Part shown: in pieces, positions 59,707-64,000 of the stretch
How the letters are laid out: every line of letters starts with the position of its first letter
Numbering within the stretch: position 1 is the first letter of the stretch
DNA from: Paramecium pentaurelia
Lineage: Eukaryota > Ciliophora > Oligohymenophorea > Peniculida > Parameciidae
Length of the DNA: 64,000 nt
Reading direction: 5' to 3'
Assembly: GCA_905183005.1 (NCBI GenBank)
Contig: CAJJDO010000008.1
Location: forward strand, 684,927-748,926
Position numbers and translations under genes: made by a program
Notes under the pieces: generated by a model
Told to the model about the DNA's origin: nothing
Database searches by the model: none
Seen by the model: the letters and a program-made list of their open reading frames with translations, nothing else

Positions 59707-62356
59707 ATGAATATTTAATTGGCACAGAAAGTTGTTAATCATTGGCGAAGCTTTGTGGATAAGCGAAAGGAAGTTAGGAACATTCTCATCGCATAATACA
59801 AATAAAGTTATATAAGAGTTCTTAATTCATATAAGGAATTAAAAAGAAGAAGGTTTTAATAATACATTATCAACAACGCATCTAATTTAATTTACAAAGC
59901 ATTGAAAATAAATTTATGGAAAGTCAAGCATCTTAGATAATTTTTGAATTAAAATAAAGTTAAGCGATTTTATATTTTAAAATAGTAAGAGTAAATATTT
60001 AAAAACACCTTTAATTTACAAGCAAAAGAAGTAAATATCAAAACCATAAGGTTACACATTTAAAATAGTTGTTCACATAAAAATCTTATACCTTTAATTT
60101 TTCATAATATTAAATCTGCTATTATCCTTTTCAATTTTCACTAATTAAAAAAAACCTTTGGAGAAACTAATATTAATAAAGATGTAATAAAGTATGAATT
60201 TCTTTATAATTTTATTAAATATGTTAAAGTTAAATTATCAAAAAAATAATTTGAATTAACTAATTAGGAACTCAGGAGACATAAGAATTTACTCTAAAAA
60301 TTAGATAAATTTTAATTAGAAGAATATAATCTATTAAAATATATAGAATTAGATAATTTAAATATTTTGAAGAAGATCTATTAATATAATTGTTAAAATA
60401 GAAATAAATAACTCCATATCTTTTTTGATTTTTAATTAAGAGAGATTGCAGCTGTATGTCGAATCTAAAAGTATTTTAGAGCAAAGAAAAACATTTCTTA
60501 GAAAGGTATGAAATATCAAAATATCATGAAATTGATTAATCAATCTAGGGCTGTTTATGTCATTTAAAGATGGTTTAGAAGAATCAGATGGAATCATAGA
60601 AACAATTTCTTTAAAGAAATTTCATTTTATGTATCACAAATTCCAACGCCAAATCTTTATCTTGATATGGAAACCTATTCAAAAATTTAAGTTATTGTTA
60701 ATAATTAATAACATTCTTTAAAGTTTTTAGAATAATACAATAGGGTATAACTATAATAATATTAAGATTGTGGCAGATAATGAAACTGTAAGACTTTAAT
60801 TTAAATCTAATAATTTTGAGGATTAAGTTTAATCAACTTATGTACAATCTTTAAATTTATTTGATCACTTAAATGTTCCAATTTTTCCTAATTGGCTTAT
60901 CAAAGAAATTTAAATGGTATACATAAATGAAGAAAAACTTATCGATTATAGTATTATTAAATAAGAATAAATATCAACAAAATGGAATTGTAGAAACAGA
61001 GAATACTTAAGTAAGAACAAAGAATCTTTAAAAGAACTCAAATATGAAAAACCAGTTGATCTCTATGGATTACTACATTTTGGAGCTTCAATATCTTTTG
61101 ACTATATCAACAATAGAGATTACATTAAATTCACATATATTTCAACTAGTGAAGCCAAATACAGGATGATTGCATTGGCTTTGATTACTTATAGATTTAA
61201 ATTTAATGGAACAAGTATTCTTATGCTTGGTGATAATATTTGGGAAAGTACTCATTAATAACAAACTATATTTTTAAATAAATACTATTAGAAAATCTAG
61301 AATGTTTATAAAATACAAATACCTATATTAGAGACTTCATAATTATATAAAGGAAAATAAAATTAAGTAATTTTATGCTTAAATAATTAATAAGCATAGA
61401 AATTTAAATTTGATAAGTAAACTATTCAATTATAATTTTTTAATCAAAAATTTCGTATAATAGAAAATTTTATTTGGATGTGTCCAGAATTAATATCTTA
61501 ATAAAAATATTTAAGAAATTAAGTTTCAATATAATTGAATTAGAATAGCTTATAAGATAGTTCTCATATATAATAGGCTAATTCATCATTTGGTGATATT
61601 TAACAAGATTATAAGTCATTTATATAAAATTTTATACAATAAAAATCTATTGATATATCTCCTTAATCTGGTATAATTGATGGTAGTAGTAAATCAACTT
61701 AGTTACCTGTAAAATTTTCAATTATGTGTCTAGAAAATTAAGATATCAAATTTTAACAACCTAAATTTAAAAAAAGAACAGAATAATCTAATTAAGAATT
61801 TGTAATGACTAGTAGATTTAGAACTCAAAATAATAGTTTAAATAATTCTAAAATAAAAGAATAAAATGATACTTAAAATTATAGTGTCATTTAATCAAAA
61901 TAAAAGTAATTTCAACTTAAAGATATAAATGAGCATATTGAATATTCTTAGCTTAAATAATAATAATAAGATATAACTTTAATTGAAAATAAAGAGAAAA
62001 TAACAAAAATTAAATAAAAGAATATAAATGAGATGAATTTTATAAGAGAATTTCAAAATTTCACAAGTTTACTACAAAGATAAGAACAAAAGATAATGAA
62101 AAAAGAGATAAAAATTTCTAGGAATAAAACATCAGAAAAATCATAAAAAGAAGGAAGCCTATAATAAACAATAAAAAGTTAATCTATTACTAGGAGGGAA
62201 GATTATTAAGATGTTTCAATAGTCTTCCCTAAAATAGAACCAAAATGTACCAAAAAGTAAACCATAAATTCAAGATTATCCAATTATCATAGATATGCTG
62301 TTTTTCCAGAAGAATTATATGCTATTTCTAGTAGAAAAGAAACCTTAAAATCTTGA
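59707..62356 (+). CDS. Large basic protein with possible IQ motifs
   Basis: 875 aa with a single 22-nt intron near 60,739. The N-terminal half is basic and helical, with segments that look like calmodulin-binding IQ motifs (for example IAAVCRIQKYFRAKKNIS and RAVYVIQRWFRRIRWNHR). A folded central part has KPVDLYGLLHFGASISFDYI. The C-terminal third is low-complexity Gln/Ser/Lys. IQ motifs bind calmodulin, which is central to ciliate ciliary and cortical regulation. I do not recognise a named family. It starts 24 bp after the DPH1 stop on the same strand. Confidence 0.8.
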
Positions 62357-62649
62357 TACTATTTATTTTTTATATATATAAAATAATAATAATCTTCATA
62401 TTTAAATATATTATATAATTCTATTATTATTATTCTTACGACTTAGATATAAGAAGTATTAAGTAAATATTAAATATCATTTAGAAAAAATAAGATCATA
62501 AACCCTTATTAAATTAATTAAAAAAAATACAAATAATATAGATAAATTATAATGATCATCATTTTTCTAAAATGTTTAAAATATAATTTAGGAAATCCTC
62601 ATAAATTCAAAAGGATAGTTATAAATTTATCATATTTTCATTAAAAAAT
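62357..62649. other. Intergenic spacer
   Basis: About 290 AT-rich bases with ATT/TA-rich runs; no gene recognised. Confidence 0.5.
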
Positions 62650-63045
62650 ATGGAACTATAAATTAAGAAGATAATTGTTCATAAGATTAGATTGTATGAA
62701 ATTTCAAGTACTGAAAGTTCAGGAAAGATTTTCGAAATTTACTAAAACAAATTTAAAGATTAGAAATAAATAAAGATAATTATGGAAAAGTATATAAATG
62801 AAAAGGAAGGAGATTAGATAAAATAATGTATTGGAATCTAACTATTGAATTATTAATTCGTACTTAAAATTGGAAATTTTAGAAATGAATAACAATATAT
62901 GTCTAAAGATTTCAGTAATTTGTAATAGATATAATCAAAAATTATGTAAAATATTAAAATATAAGAAGAAAGAAAAATAACATTTAATTTAAAAATCAGA
63001 AATATTAGCGTATTAGCATTCAAAAGTTTGATTCATATAAATTGA
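62650..63045 (+). CDS. Small protein of unknown function
   Basis: A single-exon frame of 131 aa (stop 63043-63045). It has a charged, helical look: ISSTESSGKIFEIYQNKFKD, then KIIMEKYINEKEGDQIKQ and FVLKIGNFRNEQQYMSKDF. No family recognised. Composition is protein-like, but a frame of this size could occur by chance with TGA as the only stop. Confidence 0.5.
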
Positions 63046-63217
63046 AATAGATAAATTAGTGAAATAACAATATAGAAAGAACATTTGGTTAAATTCTTTA
63101 TATTTAAGTCAGTAACTCATTATTATTAGTTCTATATTAAGATTTTTTACTCTAATTTAAGTTTCTAATTCAATTCAGTAGCAGCAACTACTTGATAAAT
63201 ATTTTTTTATTATTAAA

Positions 63218-64000
63218 TCATTTTGATTTACAAGACTCTATCAATTTTCTAAAATAATTAGTAAAATTTACATTTCTACATAAATAACATTCCTCTTTAT
63301 TTTTCCACAAATCTATGGCACAATTATAACAGACTCCTCCATGACCACATTACATAAATAATGCATTTGGTTCATTATCGAAACAAATGCAACAAGAATT
63401 TATAGAGGATAAAGATACTGATCTTGGCACTTTAACCTATTAAAGAAATAATAGATTATAGAAAGTACTTATTCAATTTCTTATGAATTATTTTCTATAT
63501 CTATTATGCTCTTTTGTCTTTCACTTATCTTAATATTAATTAAGGATGATAATTTAATTTTGTCATTTTGATCATCTGAACATCTTTATATTTATGATGA
63601 TAATGCTTTATGGTGGGTTGGTTTCTTACCAGAGAGTTAAGTTTCAGATTTTTTATCAGAAGGAAGATCATCAAATCCAAAATAAGTTTTTGATATTCTC
63701 TTTACAACTTTTGGAATTTACATATGAGGTTCTGATACTCGACTCTCTACAAAATCTTATTTGTTAAATTATTAGAGTTATGCCTCTCCTTATTAAGTAG
63801 GTAGAGTGTTGAGGGGATTTACTGAATCATTTAAGGATAGATAAGTTTATAAACTGAATACCAATTCAGGTTTAAATCTAGCAGTAAAATAAGATAAGAT
63901 GACTTAGTTAATAATTAAAATAATCCTTGTTGTTTCAATAATATTTCCATAATTTCCTAAATTATGAAAATTTAATATTGATATTGGAATTAAAAGAAGT
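63218..64000 (-). CDS. RING-finger protein, 5' end outside window
   Basis: The gene enters from the right edge and stops at TGA 63218-63220. One intron of 32 nt lies near 63,440-63,470. The C-terminus holds a C3HC4 RING: SCCICFDNEPNALFMQCGHG, then VCYNCAIDLW and CYLCRNVNF. This is the pattern of membrane-free ubiquitin E3 ligases with a terminal RING (MUL1/IAP-like). Upstream is a Ser/Gln/Lys-rich linker (FGFDDLPSDKKSETQ). The frame stays open to the window edge, partly hydrophobic, with no in-frame ATG, so the start probably lies beyond base 64,000. Confidence 0.8.

Overview
This window looks like macronuclear DNA of a ciliate, most probably Paramecium. The base composition is extremely AT-rich. 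Genes read cleanly only if TAA and TAG encode glutamine and TGA is the sole stop. Coding sequences are interrupted by very small introns of about 20-31 nt, mostly GTA...TAG. Genes are packed with gaps of tens of bases. For about 30 of the multi-exon models I checked that removing the proposed introns leaves an exact multiple of three. That arithmetic is the main support for those structures. A window without introns removed shows only short fragments of these proteins.

Layout. Bases 1-13,400: the end of a coiled-coil gene, an AGC kinase with a PH-like N-terminus, a giant cysteine-rich membrane protein (minus), an unknown 649-aa protein and the ciliary protein CFAP58. Bases 13,490-18,331: a small basic protein and an OSCA/TMEM63-type channel, disturbed by an apparent assembly artefact in which 1,103 bp is repeated on both sides of a single N at 14,829. 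Bases 18,386-22,384: coiled-coil protein, CEP19-like protein, small helical protein, WNK-type kinase and a tRNA-Thr(AGT). Bases 22,385-26,842: a gene-poor stretch of about 4.4 kb, unusual for this genome. Bases 26,843-31,479: TMEM223-like, TTC1-like, a calcium-dependent protein kinase (CDPK) and LETM1-like. Bases 31,530-41,574: two small unknowns, a decayed gene, NME7, PC4/SUB1, a MORN protein, CDK5RAP3, PCID2, UTP6 and an unknown. Bases 41,575-45,652: an uncertain ORF with an in-frame TGA, a RING-CH plus FHA protein and an unknown. Bases 46,120-52,722: a run of minus-strand genes (cNMP-binding protein, a large two-part protein with a glutamine-amidotransferase-like front end, a coiled-coil protein, an unknown). 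Bases 53,041-54,690: a WD40 pseudogene. Bases 54,797-64,000: Rab GTPase, a probable mitochondrial membrane protein, proteasome PSMB2-like, a second AGC kinase, DPH1, a large IQ-like protein, a small unknown and a partial RING-finger gene.

The genes are mostly unrelated housekeeping, signalling and ciliary functions, as expected for a eukaryotic chromosome arm. Ciliary or basal-body candidates are CFAP58, CEP19-like, NME7 and several coiled-coil proteins. Mitochondrial candidates are TMEM223-like, LETM1-like and the His-rich membrane protein. Signalling is represented by five kinases or cNMP sensors. I found no CRISPR array, insertion sequence, rRNA operon or convincing novel multi-gene system. 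The most informative irregularities are the assembly duplication, the two decayed genes, the gene-poor island, an ORF continuing past an in-frame TGA, and several unusual domain combinations.
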